Assembly (NCBI GenBank): GCA_900754775.1
Contig: CAAEDZ010000381.1
Span: 1-6,914, forward strand
Reading direction: 5' to 3'
Length of the DNA: 6,914 nt
Source of the DNA: Clostridia bacterium
GTDB taxonomy: Bacteria > Bacillota_A > Clostridia > Christensenellales > Aristaeellaceae
This document shows, piece after piece, positions 1 to 6,515 of this stretch; the first letter of the stretch is position 1; each line of letters opens with the position of its first letter. Below the pieces are notes generated by a model. That model saw only the letters and a list, made by a program, of their open reading frames with translations, searched no databases and had not been told where the DNA came from. Made by a program: the position numbers and the translations under genes.

Positions 1-695
1 AACGCCATGCCCACAACCTCCACATTGAACTCGCCCATCAGTTCGATCATGCCGCGGGCGGTGCCGCCGGCCTTGAGAAAATCATCCACGATGAGCGCGC
101 GCTGGCCCTCGCGCACGGCGCGGCGGCTGAGGCTCATGGTTTCGATATGGGCCGAGGAGCCGCTGACGTAGTTGATGTTGACGGCGGAGCCTTCATATAC
201 CTTGCTGGACCGCCGGGCAATCACCAGCGGAACGCCCAGCGCCTGCGCCGCCATCAGCGCGGCGGGAATGCCCTTGGTTTCCATGGTGAGCACGAAGTCG
301 GGCGCTGCGTCATAGAATTCGCCCGCGATGATCACGCCCATCTTGCGCACGATCTCCGGCATGCTCAGAATATCGCCCAGATAGAGAAAGCCGCCGGGCA
401 GCAGGCGCGAGGGAGTGCACAGCTCCTGGCACAGCTCGCCCAGGAACGCCCGCGCGTCCTGGCTTTTCATCACGGGGCGGTAGCGCACGCCGCCGGCTGC
501 GCCGGTCACGGTATCCAGCTTGCCCAGACCAAAGGTGTCGAACACGCCGCGCAGCAGGTCGATGTCCTCGCTCAGGGTGGACTTTGCCGCCCCGAACATT
601 TCACAAAAATACGACAGGGTGAAAATGCGGTTGGGCGACGCGGTGAGCAGCTTGGTCAGCGCCGCCATTCTTTCGTTGCGCTTGATGCGTTCCAC
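1..695 (-). CDS. purR: Pur operon repressor PurR (3' end outside window)
   Basis: This is a Gram-positive purine repressor: a cytoplasmic DNA-binding protein with an N-terminal winged helix and a phosphoribosyltransferase-like domain that binds PRPP as effector rather than catalysing a reaction. 231 codons are visible. Residues about 1-74 form the winged helix (AAKSTLSEDIDLLR, then VTGAAGGVRY). The rest is the PRT fold, with TKGIPAA near 140, INYVSGSS near 174-181 and the PRPP loop LIVDDFLKAGGTA at 201-213. From memory these blocks align closely with Bacillus subtilis PurR (about 285 aa), so roughly 40-50 C-terminal residues are missing. The start is GTG at 695-693, chosen because AAGGAGG lies 6 nt upstream (708-702) and the product then begins MERIKRNERM, as in the family. 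It is transcribed divergently from purB, a classic PurR target. Family identity is very secure; effector and targets are inferred from the family. Confidence 0.95.
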   Translation of the reverse strand, partial: MERIKRNERMAALTKLLTASPNRIFTLSYFCEMFGAAKSTLSEDIDLLRGVFDTFGLGKLDTVTGAAGGVRYRPVMKSQDARAFLGELCQELCTPSRLLPGGFLYLGDILSMPEIVRKMGVIIAGEFYDAAPDFVLTMETKGIPAALMAAQALGVPLVIARRSSKVYEGSAVNINYVSGSSAHIETMSLSRRAVREGQRALIVDDFLKAGGTARGMIELMGEFNVEVVGMA

Positions 696-725
696 GGGCT
701 TCCTCCTTGTTGAAATATCCAGCAC

Positions 726-754
726 AGTATAGCACACGATGCTGAATATTTCCA
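726..754 (-). promoter_or_regulatory. purR promoter
   Basis: On the minus strand a TATACT -10 box (731-726) is preceded by TG at -15/-14 (extended -10). It lies 17 nt downstream of TGGAAA (754-749), a 4/6 match to the -35 consensus. The predicted start near 719 gives a short leader of about 24 nt before the GTG. The -35 region falls inside an imperfect inverted repeat, GCTG at 741-744 and CAGC at 753-756, which could be part of an operator. Confidence 0.7.
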
Positions 755-762
755 GCATTTTT

Positions 763-782
763 TGTCACGAACGTTCGGAAAT
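763..782. promoter_or_regulatory. PurBox-like PurR operator
   Basis: Read on the minus strand, 782-770 is ATTTCCGAACGTT, matching the published PurBox consensus AWWWCCGAACWWT at 12 of 13 positions. It overlaps a perfect 10-bp palindrome, CGAACGTTCG (768-777), so a weaker CGAA half-site also exists on the plus strand. The element sits at about -51 to -63 from the predicted purR start and about -48 to -67 from the predicted purB start, suiting joint control of both genes. A second, weaker box expected for a canonical pair is only poorly matched: about 9/13 at 738-750, 19 nt away instead of the usual 16-17. The match is seen in the sequence; PurR binding is inferred. Confidence 0.65.
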
Positions 783-794
783 TTTCAGTTTCGT

Positions 795-823
795 TTGCGA
801 ATGGGGTGGGTTGGTGGTATAAT
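795..823 (+). promoter_or_regulatory. purB promoter
   Basis: A perfect TATAAT -10 box (818-823) follows TTGCGA (795-800, 4/6 to the -35 consensus) with a 17-nt spacer. Transcription should start near 830, giving a leader of about 37 nt. The -35 box overlaps a CGAA tetramer (798-801), the core of a PurBox half-site, so bound PurR could block RNA polymerase directly. This promoter starts downstream of the long-ORF TTG at 762, which is further reason to use the ATG at 867. Confidence 0.8.
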
Positions 824-866
824 CGTTTTGGATATCCCATTTTTTGCAGACGTAGGAGGGCGCCCC

Positions 867-2303
867 ATGTCCGATCATTCCCGGTATATCAGCCCGTTTT
901 CCACCCGGTATGCAAGTCCGGAGATGCAGTTCGTCTTTTCCGAGGACAACAAGTTCCGCACCTGGCGGCGGCTGTGGATCGCCCTGGCGCGCGCCGAGCA
1001 GAAGCAGGGCCTGCCCATCACCGACGAGCAGATCGCCGAGCTGGAGGCCCACAAGGACGATATCAACTACGACGACGCCCAGCGCCGCGAGCGCGAGTGC
1101 CGCCATGACGTGATGAGCCATGTCTACGCCTATGGCCTGCAGTGCCCCAAGGCGCGCGGCATCATCCATCTGGGGGCCACCAGCTGCTACGTGGGCGACA
1201 ACACCGACGTGATCCTCATGAAGCAGGGCCTGGAAATCGTGCGCCGCAAGGTGCTCAACGTCATGGATCTGCTTGCTCGCTTCGCCGAAAAGTACAAGGC
1301 CCTGCCCGCGCTGGCCTACACCCATTTGCAGCCCGCGCAGCTGACCACCGTGGGCAAGCGCGCCACCCTGTGGCTCAACGAGCTGTACATGGATTTTGAG
1401 GAAATCGAACACCGTATTGGCACGCTTGCGCTGCTGGGCAGCAAGGGCACCACCGGCACGCAGGCCAGCTTTATGGAGCTTTTGGGCGGCGACAGCGGGA
1501 AGATCCGCCAGATCGAGCAGGACATCGCAAGCGAGATGGGCTTTACCCGCGTGGTGCCCGTCAGCGGGCAGACCTACAGCCGCAAGATGGACTATATGGT
1601 GGTCAGCACCCTTTCGGGCATCGCGCAGACGGCCAGCAAGTTCAGCTACGACATGCGCCTTCTGCAAAACTTCAAGGAGATGGAGGAGCCCTTCGAGGCC
1701 AGCCAGATCGGTTCCTCGGCCATGCCCTACAAGCGCAATCCCATGCGCTGCGAGCGCATCACCTCGCTCAGCCGCTATGTGATGGTGGACACGCTCAACA
1801 CCGCCATCACCGCCGCCACCCAGTGGTTCGAGCGCACGCTGGACGACAGCGCCAACCGCCGCATCGCCGTGAGCGAGGCGTTCCTGGGCATCGACGCCAT
1901 CCTCAACATCATGATGAACGTATGCGACGGGCTGGTGGTATACGAAAAGGTCATCCGCGCCCGCGTGATGAACGAGCTGCCCTTCATGGCCACCGAAAAC
2001 ATCATGATGGACGCCGTCAAGCGCGGCGGCGACCGCCAGCAGCTGCACGAAAAGCTGCGCGTGCACAGCCAGGCTGCGGCGCGCGTGGTCAAGGAGGAGG
2101 GCGGGAAAAACGACCTCATCGACCGCATCGCCTCAGACCCTGCCTTCATGGTCACGCGCGAGGAGATCGAGGCCATCCTTGATCCCGCCAACTTCACCGG
2201 CCGAAGCCAGGAGCAGGTGGAGGAATTCCTCAGGGACGTCATCCGCCCGGTGCTGGAGGCAAACCGCGAGCTGCTTGGCGAAAAGCAGGAACTGAGCGTG
2301 TGA
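867..2303 (+). CDS. purB: Adenylosuccinate lyase (eukaryote-like long form)
   Basis: PurB is a cytosolic homotetramer that releases fumarate in two purine steps: SAICAR to AICAR, and adenylosuccinate to AMP. The product is 478 aa. The lyase-family signature GSSAMPYKRNP is at 282-292 and carries the catalytic serine loop. Other active-site blocks are H80 in RHDVMSH, HLGATSCYVGDNTD at 101-114, and T152-H153 in YTHLQPAQLTT (the general-acid/base histidine in the family). KGTTGTQASF and QWFERTLDDSANRR follow. The start is ATG 867, with AGGAGGG at 854-860, 6 nt upstream. A longer reading frame from TTG 762 would begin upstream of the promoter and is rejected. From memory the protein resembles human ADSL (484 aa) much more than the short E. 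coli or B. subtilis enzymes. It is divergent from purR and followed after 42 nt by a small ribbon-helix-helix gene. Confidence 0.97.
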   Translation: MSDHSRYISPFSTRYASPEMQFVFSEDNKFRTWRRLWIALARAEQKQGLPITDEQIAELEAHKDDINYDDAQRRERECRHDVMSHVYAYGLQCPKARGIIHLGATSCYVGDNTDVILMKQGLEIVRRKVLNVMDLLARFAEKYKALPALAYTHLQPAQLTTVGKRATLWLNELYMDFEEIEHRIGTLALLGSKGTTGTQASFMELLGGDSGKIRQIEQDIASEMGFTRVVPVSGQTYSRKMDYMVVSTLSGIAQTASKFSYDMRLLQNFKEMEEPFEASQIGSSAMPYKRNPMRCERITSLSRYVMVDTLNTAITAATQWFERTLDDSANRRIAVSEAFLGIDAILNIMMNVCDGLVVYEKVIRARVMNELPFMATENIMMDAVKRGGDRQQLHEKLRVHSQAAARVVKEEGGKNDLIDRIASDPAFMVTREEIEAILDPANFTGRSQEQVEEFLRDVIRPVLEANRELLGEKQELSV

Positions 2304-2345
2304 GGCAGCACCCGGCAGCGCAGACCGAAAGCGAGGCGAAGCACC

Positions 2346-2654
2346 ATGCCCAGGACCCCCGCCCAGAAGCAGGCCACGGACCGCTACCGCGCCCGAAACG
2401 GCCGCGTTCAGGTCAATATCGAGTTGACCCCGGAAATCTGCCGGCGCTGGCAGGCGTACGCCGGTTCCCGCGGCATGAGCCTGACGGCCATGGCCCGCGA
2501 GTGCGTGGCGCGCTGCATGGCAGAGGATTCCCTTGCGGCGGAGGCCGGCACAGCGGCAAGCCCCGCCGGGGACGCGCATGCCGCCGGGGGGCCGCGCCCC
2601 ATGCGCCCCGCGCGCGTGGACCGGGGCATCGAGGGCATGGAGGGCATGGACTGA
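2346..2654 (+). CDS. Small ribbon-helix-helix (Arc/CopG-like) protein
   Basis: I recognise the fold but not a named gene. The 102-aa product has a basic N-terminus (PRTPAQKQATDRYRARNGR) and a predicted beta strand RVQVNIEL at 20-27. Helix A (TPEICRRWQAYAGSRG, 28-43) and helix B (SLTAMARECVARCMAED, 45-61) follow. This is the usual layout of dimeric ribbon-helix-helix DNA-binding proteins, in which the strand pair reads the major groove. Residues 62-102 look disordered, rich in Ala, Gly, Pro and Arg, and end in the repetitive GIEGMEGMD. The ATG at 2346 has only a weak upstream purine run (GCGAGGCGAAG), so translation may be modest or coupled. It lies 42 nt after purB with no promoter or terminator between, so co-transcription is likely. 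No toxin partner is adjacent, so an antitoxin role has no support. A DNA-binding role is inferred from fold only. Confidence 0.7.
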   Translation: MPRTPAQKQATDRYRARNGRVQVNIELTPEICRRWQAYAGSRGMSLTAMARECVARCMAEDSLAAEAGTAASPAGDAHAAGGPRPMRPARVDRGIEGMEGMD

Positions 2655-2660
2655 GCCCGC

Positions 2661-2689
2661 TTGCCAAATGACAAAACCCGTGCTATAAT
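2661..2689 (+). promoter_or_regulatory. pheST promoter
   Basis: TTGCCA (2661-2666, 5/6 to the -35 consensus) and a perfect TATAAT (2684-2689) are separated by 17 nt, with TG at 2681-2682 one base before the -10 box (extended -10). The predicted start near 2696 coincides with the beginning of the T-box leader. The -35 box begins only 7 nt after the stop codon of the preceding small gene. Confidence 0.85.
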
Positions 2690-2696
2690 GCCCTTG

Positions 2697-2970
2697 CGAT
2701 GACGAAGAACAACGCCCGCTTCATCGCCCTGACCCAGAGAGGGCGGCACGCGCCGAGGCGCGGGCTGCAAGCCGCCTGCCGGGGCCGCGGGACATTCGCT
2801 TCCGAGCCTTTCCTTTGAACGCTCCATCAAGTAGAGGGAAACGTTTAGGCCGCGTTACTGGTCAAGAGCGCATCGGCGCGCCCCATGGGGCCGCCCGTGC
2901 GAAAGTTGGGTGGTACAACGCGGCGTCAGCCTTCGTCCCATGCATGCATGGGGCGGAGGCTTTTCTGTTG
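2697..2970 (+). promoter_or_regulatory. T-box leader specific for tRNA-Phe
   Basis: This untranslated leader senses uncharged tRNA-Phe and controls pheST by transcription antitermination. Stem I runs from about 2700 to 2806: the AG-rich element CCAGAGAGGG (2734-2743), the distal-loop motif GGCTGCAAG (2763-2771), then the specifier UUC (2795-2797), a Phe codon followed by G and the family-like TCCGAG. A stem III-like hairpin spans 2869-2901 (CGCA/TGCG, GGCG/CGCC, CCCC/GGGG). The T-box core lies at 2905-2923. In the antiterminator, 2907-2910 (TGGG) pairs with 2937-2940 (CCCA) and ACG 2918-2920 with CGT 2934-2936, leaving a 7-nt bulge TGGTACA (2911-2917). The bulge's UGGU would pair with ACCA of an uncharged tRNA with discriminator A, as in tRNA-Phe. 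The same 2934-2940 bases are used by the terminator, so the two folds exclude each other. Confidence 0.93.
2928..2965 (+). terminator. T-box attenuator terminator
   Basis: A continuous 14-bp stem pairs 2928-2941 (AGCCTTCGTCCCAT) with 2948-2961 (ATGGGGCGGAGGCT), including three G-T wobbles, closed by the 6-nt loop GCATGC. A short T run (2961-2964) follows. When tRNA-Phe is charged this fold should win and stop transcription 36 nt before pheS. It is also the first intrinsic terminator visible downstream of purB. Confidence 0.9.
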
Positions 2971-3001
2971 CAGGCGAAGTTTGAAAAAGGAGGAACCTGT
3001 C

Positions 3002-4030
3002 ATGTCTGTTGTGGATACGCTGAGCGACATCAAAAGGCGGGTCGGGGAGGAGCTGCAGGCGCTTGACGGCTCCGCCGCCCTGGAAAACCTGCGCGTGCGG
3101 GTGCTTGGCAAAAAGGGCGAGCTGACCGCGCTGCTCAAGGGCATGGGCCAGCTGGCTCCGGAGGAGCGCCCCAGGGTGGGCGCTCAGATCAACGAGGTGC
3201 GCCAGTGGCTCACCGAGCGCATGGACGAGGCGCAGGCGCGCATCCGCGCCGCCGAGCGCGCCGCCGCCCTCAAGTCCGAAACCATCGACGTCACCGAGCC
3301 GCGCCCCCTGCCCAAGGTGGGCAGCGAGCACCCCATCACGCTGGTGATGAACGAGATGATCGAATGCTTCACCGGCATGGGCTTTGACGTGATGGAGGGC
3401 CCGGAGGTGGAGCTGGATCATTACAACTTTGAGCTGATGAACCTGCCCAAGAACCATCCCGCCCGCGACGCGCAGGATACCTTCTATATGGATGAGAACA
3501 TCGTGCTGCGCACGCATACCAGCCCCATGCAGGCGCGCGCCATGCTCACCCGCAAGCCGCCCATCCGCATCATCTGCCCGGGCCGCGTGTACCGCTCCGA
3601 CGAGGTGGACGCCACGCACAGCCCGGTATTCCATCAGATGGAGGGCCTGGTGGTGGACGAGCACGTGCGCATGAGCGACCTGCGCGGCACGCTGGAGGCG
3701 TTTGCCAAGAAGCTCTACGGGCCGGACATCACTACCCGCTTCCGCCCCAGCTTCTTCCCCTTCACCGAGCCCAGCGCCGAGGTGGACCTCACCTGCGTGA
3801 ACTGCCACGGCAAGGGCTGCCGCATCTGCAAGGGCACCGGCTGGATCGAGGTGCTGGGCTCCGGCATGGTCAACCCCAAGGTGCTGGAAATGTGCGGCAT
3901 CGACCCGGCAAAGTACAGCGGATTTGCCTTTGGCATCGGCCTTGAGCGCATCGCCATGCAGCGATACGGCATCCGCGACATGCGCCTGCTCTACGAAGGC
4001 GACGCGCGTCTTTTGGGGCAGCTGAGGTAA
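3002..4030 (+). CDS. pheS: Phenylalanyl-tRNA synthetase alpha subunit
   Basis: PheS is the catalytic subunit of the cytosolic (alpha-beta)2 class II synthetase that activates phenylalanine and charges tRNA-Phe. The 342-aa product is of normal length. Residues 1-90 form the tRNA-binding coiled coil. GSEHPITLVMNEMIECF begins the catalytic core at 108. Motif 2 spans 194-215 (GRVYRSDEVD, then HQMEG). Motif 3 is GFAFGIGLERIAM at 307-319, where A309 matches the E. coli Ala294 position that shapes the Phe pocket. Four cysteines (C265, C268, C273, C276) form a zinc-ribbon-like insert between TEPSAEVD and GWIEVLG, which E. coli lacks but, from memory, Bacillus-type enzymes share. The start is ATG 3002, with AAGGAGG at 2987-2993, 8 nt upstream. 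An in-frame upstream extension to 2885 lies inside the T-box and is rejected. pheT follows after 24 nt. Confidence 0.98.
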   Translation: MSVVDTLSDIKRRVGEELQALDGSAALENLRVRVLGKKGELTALLKGMGQLAPEERPRVGAQINEVRQWLTERMDEAQARIRAAERAAALKSETIDVTEPRPLPKVGSEHPITLVMNEMIECFTGMGFDVMEGPEVELDHYNFELMNLPKNHPARDAQDTFYMDENIVLRTHTSPMQARAMLTRKPPIRIICPGRVYRSDEVDATHSPVFHQMEGLVVDEHVRMSDLRGTLEAFAKKLYGPDITTRFRPSFFPFTEPSAEVDLTCVNCHGKGCRICKGTGWIEVLGSGMVNPKVLEMCGIDPAKYSGFAFGIGLERIAMQRYGIRDMRLLYEGDARLLGQLR

Positions 4031-4054
4031 GCAGGGAGTAAGGAGGCGTTTTCA

Positions 4055-6445
4055 GTGAAACTGGCGATGAATATGATCCGGCAGTATGCGGATATCCCCG
4101 TCACGCCGGAGGAATATACCCAGCGGATGATTATGACCGGCACCGCTGTGGAGGGCACCGAGGATATCAGCGGCGGCATGGAGAAGGTCGTGGTAGGCCG
4201 CGTGCTCACGTGCACGGACGTGGAGGGCACGCACCTGCACGAGTGCACCGTGGACGTGGGCGGCCCGGAGACGCTGCACATCGTGTGCGGCGCGCCCAAC
4301 GTGGCGGCGGGCCAGCTGGTGCCCGTGGCGCTGGACGGCGCGCACCTGCCCGGCGGCGTCAAAATCAAAAAGGGCAAGCTGCGGGGCATGATCTCCGAGG
4401 GCATGATCTGCTCCGGCGAGGAGCTTCACGTGCCCACGGAGCTCTACCCCAACATCGAGGAAAAGGGCATTCTGGTATTCCACGAGGATTATCCCCTGGG
4501 CGCGGATGTGAAGCCCATATTGGGCATCGACGACACGGCGGTGGATTTTGAGATTCTGGCCAACCGCCCGGACTGCCTGTGCGCCATCGGCATCGCGCGC
4601 GAGACGGCGGCGGCGCTGGATACCGAGTTCCATGCCCCCGAAATCACCGTGACCGAAGCGGGCGGGGATATCCATGACGAGGTGAAGGTGCGCGTGGAGG
4701 CCCCGGACCTGTGCCCGCGCTACGCCGCGCGCGTGATCAAAAACGTGCGCATCGCGCCCTCGCCCCTGTGGCTGCGCAAGTACCTGCACGGCGCGGGCCT
4801 TCGCGCCATCAACAACATCGTGGATATCACCAACTACACCATGATCGAATACGGCCATCCCATGCACGCCTTTGACCTGAGCAAGGTGCGCGGGCGGCAG
4901 ATCGTGGTGCGCCGCGCCCATCCCGGCGAGACGCTGACCACGCTGGACGGAAACGAGCGCGCCCTGCGCACCGACGACCTGGTCATCTGCGACCAGGAGC
5001 GCGCCACGGGCCTGGCCGGCATCATGGGCGGCGAGGAGAGCGAGATCACCGAGGGCACCACGGACGTGATGTTCGAGTGCGCGGCGTTCGACCGCACGGC
5101 CATCCGCCTGACCAGCCGCGCGCTGGGCATGCGCACGGAGAGCAGCGGCCGCTTTGAGCGCGGCGTGGCCGCCGGCACGGTGATGGACGCGCTCGACCGC
5201 GCCTGCATGCTGGTGAACCTTTTGGACGCGGGCGACGTGGTATCCGGCGTGATCGACCTCTATCCCAACCCGCGCCCCGCGCAGGTCATCACCGCCAGCG
5301 TGGCGCACATTCAGGAGCGCGCGGGCGTGCCCATCCCCGCGGACGATATGGTGCGCATCCTCAAAAAACTGCACTTTGGCTGCGAGCGCGACGGCGACAC
5401 CCTTACCGTGACCGTCCCCGCCTTCCGTGAGGACCTGGACGGCGAGGCCGACATCTGCGAGGAATGCCTGCGCATCTACGGCTATCAGCACATTCCGGCC
5501 ACGCCCCTCAGCGGCCAGACCACCCAGGGCGGCGTCAGCCCCATGAAGGCGCTCAAGGACCGCGCCGCGCGCCTGCTCACCGGCATGGGCTATCTGGAGA
5601 TCATGAACTTCAGCTTCACCGGCGTAAAGGAGATTCAGAAGCTGGGCCTGCCGGAGGGCGATCTGCGCAACGACCCCATGCCCATCCTCAACCCCCTGGG
5701 CGAGGATGCGGCCGTGATGCGTCCCACGCTGGCCTGCGGCATGCTGCACACGCTGGCCTTCAACATGAATCATTCCACCCCGGCCGCACGCCTGTATGAG
5801 ATGGCGGCGGTGTTCGACCACCATCACCGCACGGACGAGGGCCTGCCCACCGAGACGCAAACCCTGTGCCTGGGCGCCTATGGGCCCGAGGAGGACTTCT
5901 TCACCGTGCGCGGCGCGGTGGAGGCCATTCTGCGCGCGGGCGGCATCGCCTGCGAGGTGGAGGCCGGCGGCGACGCGTACTATCATCCGGGCCGCTGCGC
6001 GCGCCTGGTGCGGGGCGGCGTGACCTTCGCCACCGTGGGCGAGGTGCATCCCGACGTGCGCGAGCGCTTTGACCTGCCCAAGCGTGCCGTGATGGCCGAA
6101 ATCAACCTGCAAACCCTCCTGACCTACTTCCGGCCCATGGGCGAAATGAAGCCCCTGCCACGCTTCCCGGCCGTGGAGCGCGACCTGGCGCTGGTCATGG
6201 ACGAGAGCGTGGCCGTGGGTCCGCTGATGGCCGATATGCGCAAGGCCGCCGGCAAGCTGCTGGAGAGCATGGAGATGTTCGATGTGTACCGTGGCGCGCA
6301 GGTGACCGCGGGCAAGAAGAGCGTGGCCTTCTCGCTGACCTTCCGCGCGCCTGACCGCACCCTCACCGACGAGGAGGTACAGGCCGCCATGGACAAGGTG
6401 ACGCACGTCTGCGCCCAGAAGCACGGCGCGACGGTGAGGGCGTAA
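4055..6445 (+). CDS. pheT: Phenylalanyl-tRNA synthetase beta subunit
   Basis: PheT partners PheS, binds tRNA-Phe and hydrolyses mischarged Tyr-tRNA-Phe. The 796-aa product is full length for a bacterial beta subunit. Domains in order: N-terminal region (1-38), EMAP/OB-type tRNA-binding domain (about 40-150, with VVVGRV and HIVCGAPN), and B3/B4 editing domain (about 210-385, with GHPMHAFDL, GLAGIMGGEESEI and RTESSGRFERGV). Then come the B5 domain (about 405-480), a catalytic-like core (about 490-690, with ILNPLGEDAAVMRPTL) and the C-terminal ferredoxin-fold anticodon-binding domain (about 703-796, from RFPAVERDLALV to FRAPDRTLTDEEV). The start is GTG 4055, with AAGGAGG at 4040-4046 and 8 nt spacing, 24 nt after the pheS stop. 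The pair is one transcript under the T-box. A terminator lies 42 nt after the stop. I see no frameshift or missing block. Confidence 0.98.
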   Translation: MKLAMNMIRQYADIPVTPEEYTQRMIMTGTAVEGTEDISGGMEKVVVGRVLTCTDVEGTHLHECTVDVGGPETLHIVCGAPNVAAGQLVPVALDGAHLPGGVKIKKGKLRGMISEGMICSGEELHVPTELYPNIEEKGILVFHEDYPLGADVKPILGIDDTAVDFEILANRPDCLCAIGIARETAAALDTEFHAPEITVTEAGGDIHDEVKVRVEAPDLCPRYAARVIKNVRIAPSPLWLRKYLHGAGLRAINNIVDITNYTMIEYGHPMHAFDLSKVRGRQIVVRRAHPGETLTTLDGNERALRTDDLVICDQERATGLAGIMGGEESEITEGTTDVMFECAAFDRTAIRLTSRALGMRTESSGRFERGVAAGTVMDALDRACMLVNLLDAGDVVSGVIDLYPNPRPAQVITASVAHIQERAGVPIPADDMVRILKKLHFGCERDGDTLTVTVPAFREDLDGEADICEECLRIYGYQHIPATPLSGQTTQGGVSPMKALKDRAARLLTGMGYLEIMNFSFTGVKEIQKLGLPEGDLRNDPMPILNPLGEDAAVMRPTLACGMLHTLAFNMNHSTPAARLYEMAAVFDHHHRTDEGLPTETQTLCLGAYGPEEDFFTVRGAVEAILRAGGIACEVEAGGDAYYHPGRCARLVRGGVTFATVGEVHPDVRERFDLPKRAVMAEINLQTLLTYFRPMGEMKPLPRFPAVERDLALVMDESVAVGPLMADMRKAAGKLLESMEMFDVYRGAQVTAGKKSVAFSLTFRAPDRTLTDEEVQAAMDKVTHVCAQKHGATVRA

Positions 6446-6487
6446 GCGGCGCAGAAGATTCGTAAGGAAAAGAGAATGAGACAACGA

Positions 6488-6515
6488 AGCGCCCGGCGCA
6501 ATGCCGGGCGCTTTT
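6488..6515 (+). terminator. pheST rho-independent terminator
   Basis: A perfect 10-bp GC-rich stem pairs AGCGCCCGGC (6488-6497) with GCCGGGCGCT (6503-6512) around the loop GCAAT, followed by TTTT (6512-6515). Upstream A residues can extend the stem by a base or more and provide an A-tract for reverse-strand use. Its position 42 nt after the pheT stop makes it the natural end of the pheST transcript. Confidence 0.92.

Noticed and set aside
147..713. 188-codon plus-strand open frame over purR
   Set aside because: It is antisense to a clear PurR sequence, has no upstream signal, and its product is low complexity.
762..866. N-terminal extension of purB from TTG 762
   Set aside because: It would place the start upstream of the TATAAT promoter and inside the PurBox. 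The ATG at 867 has a proper ribosome binding site and matches family N-termini.
765..2066. 433-codon minus-strand open frame opposite purB
   Set aside because: Shadow of purB with His/Ala/Val-rich composition. It would end inside the divergent promoter region and has no family resemblance.
2628..2650. Short direct repeat GAGGGCATG within the end of the small gene
   Set aside because: Two in-frame copies encoding EGM-EGM are too short to call a repeat element; kept only as a note on the protein tail.
2300..2671. Alternative 123-codon frame overlapping the small ribbon-helix-helix gene
   Set aside because: Its product is His/Pro/Arg/Gly-rich with no predicted fold, while the 2346 frame gives a coherent strand-helix-helix pattern.
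2885..3001. N-terminal extension of pheS from 2885
   Set aside because: The extension translates the T-box core and terminator. ATG 3002 has an ideal AAGGAGG and gives the normal PheS length.
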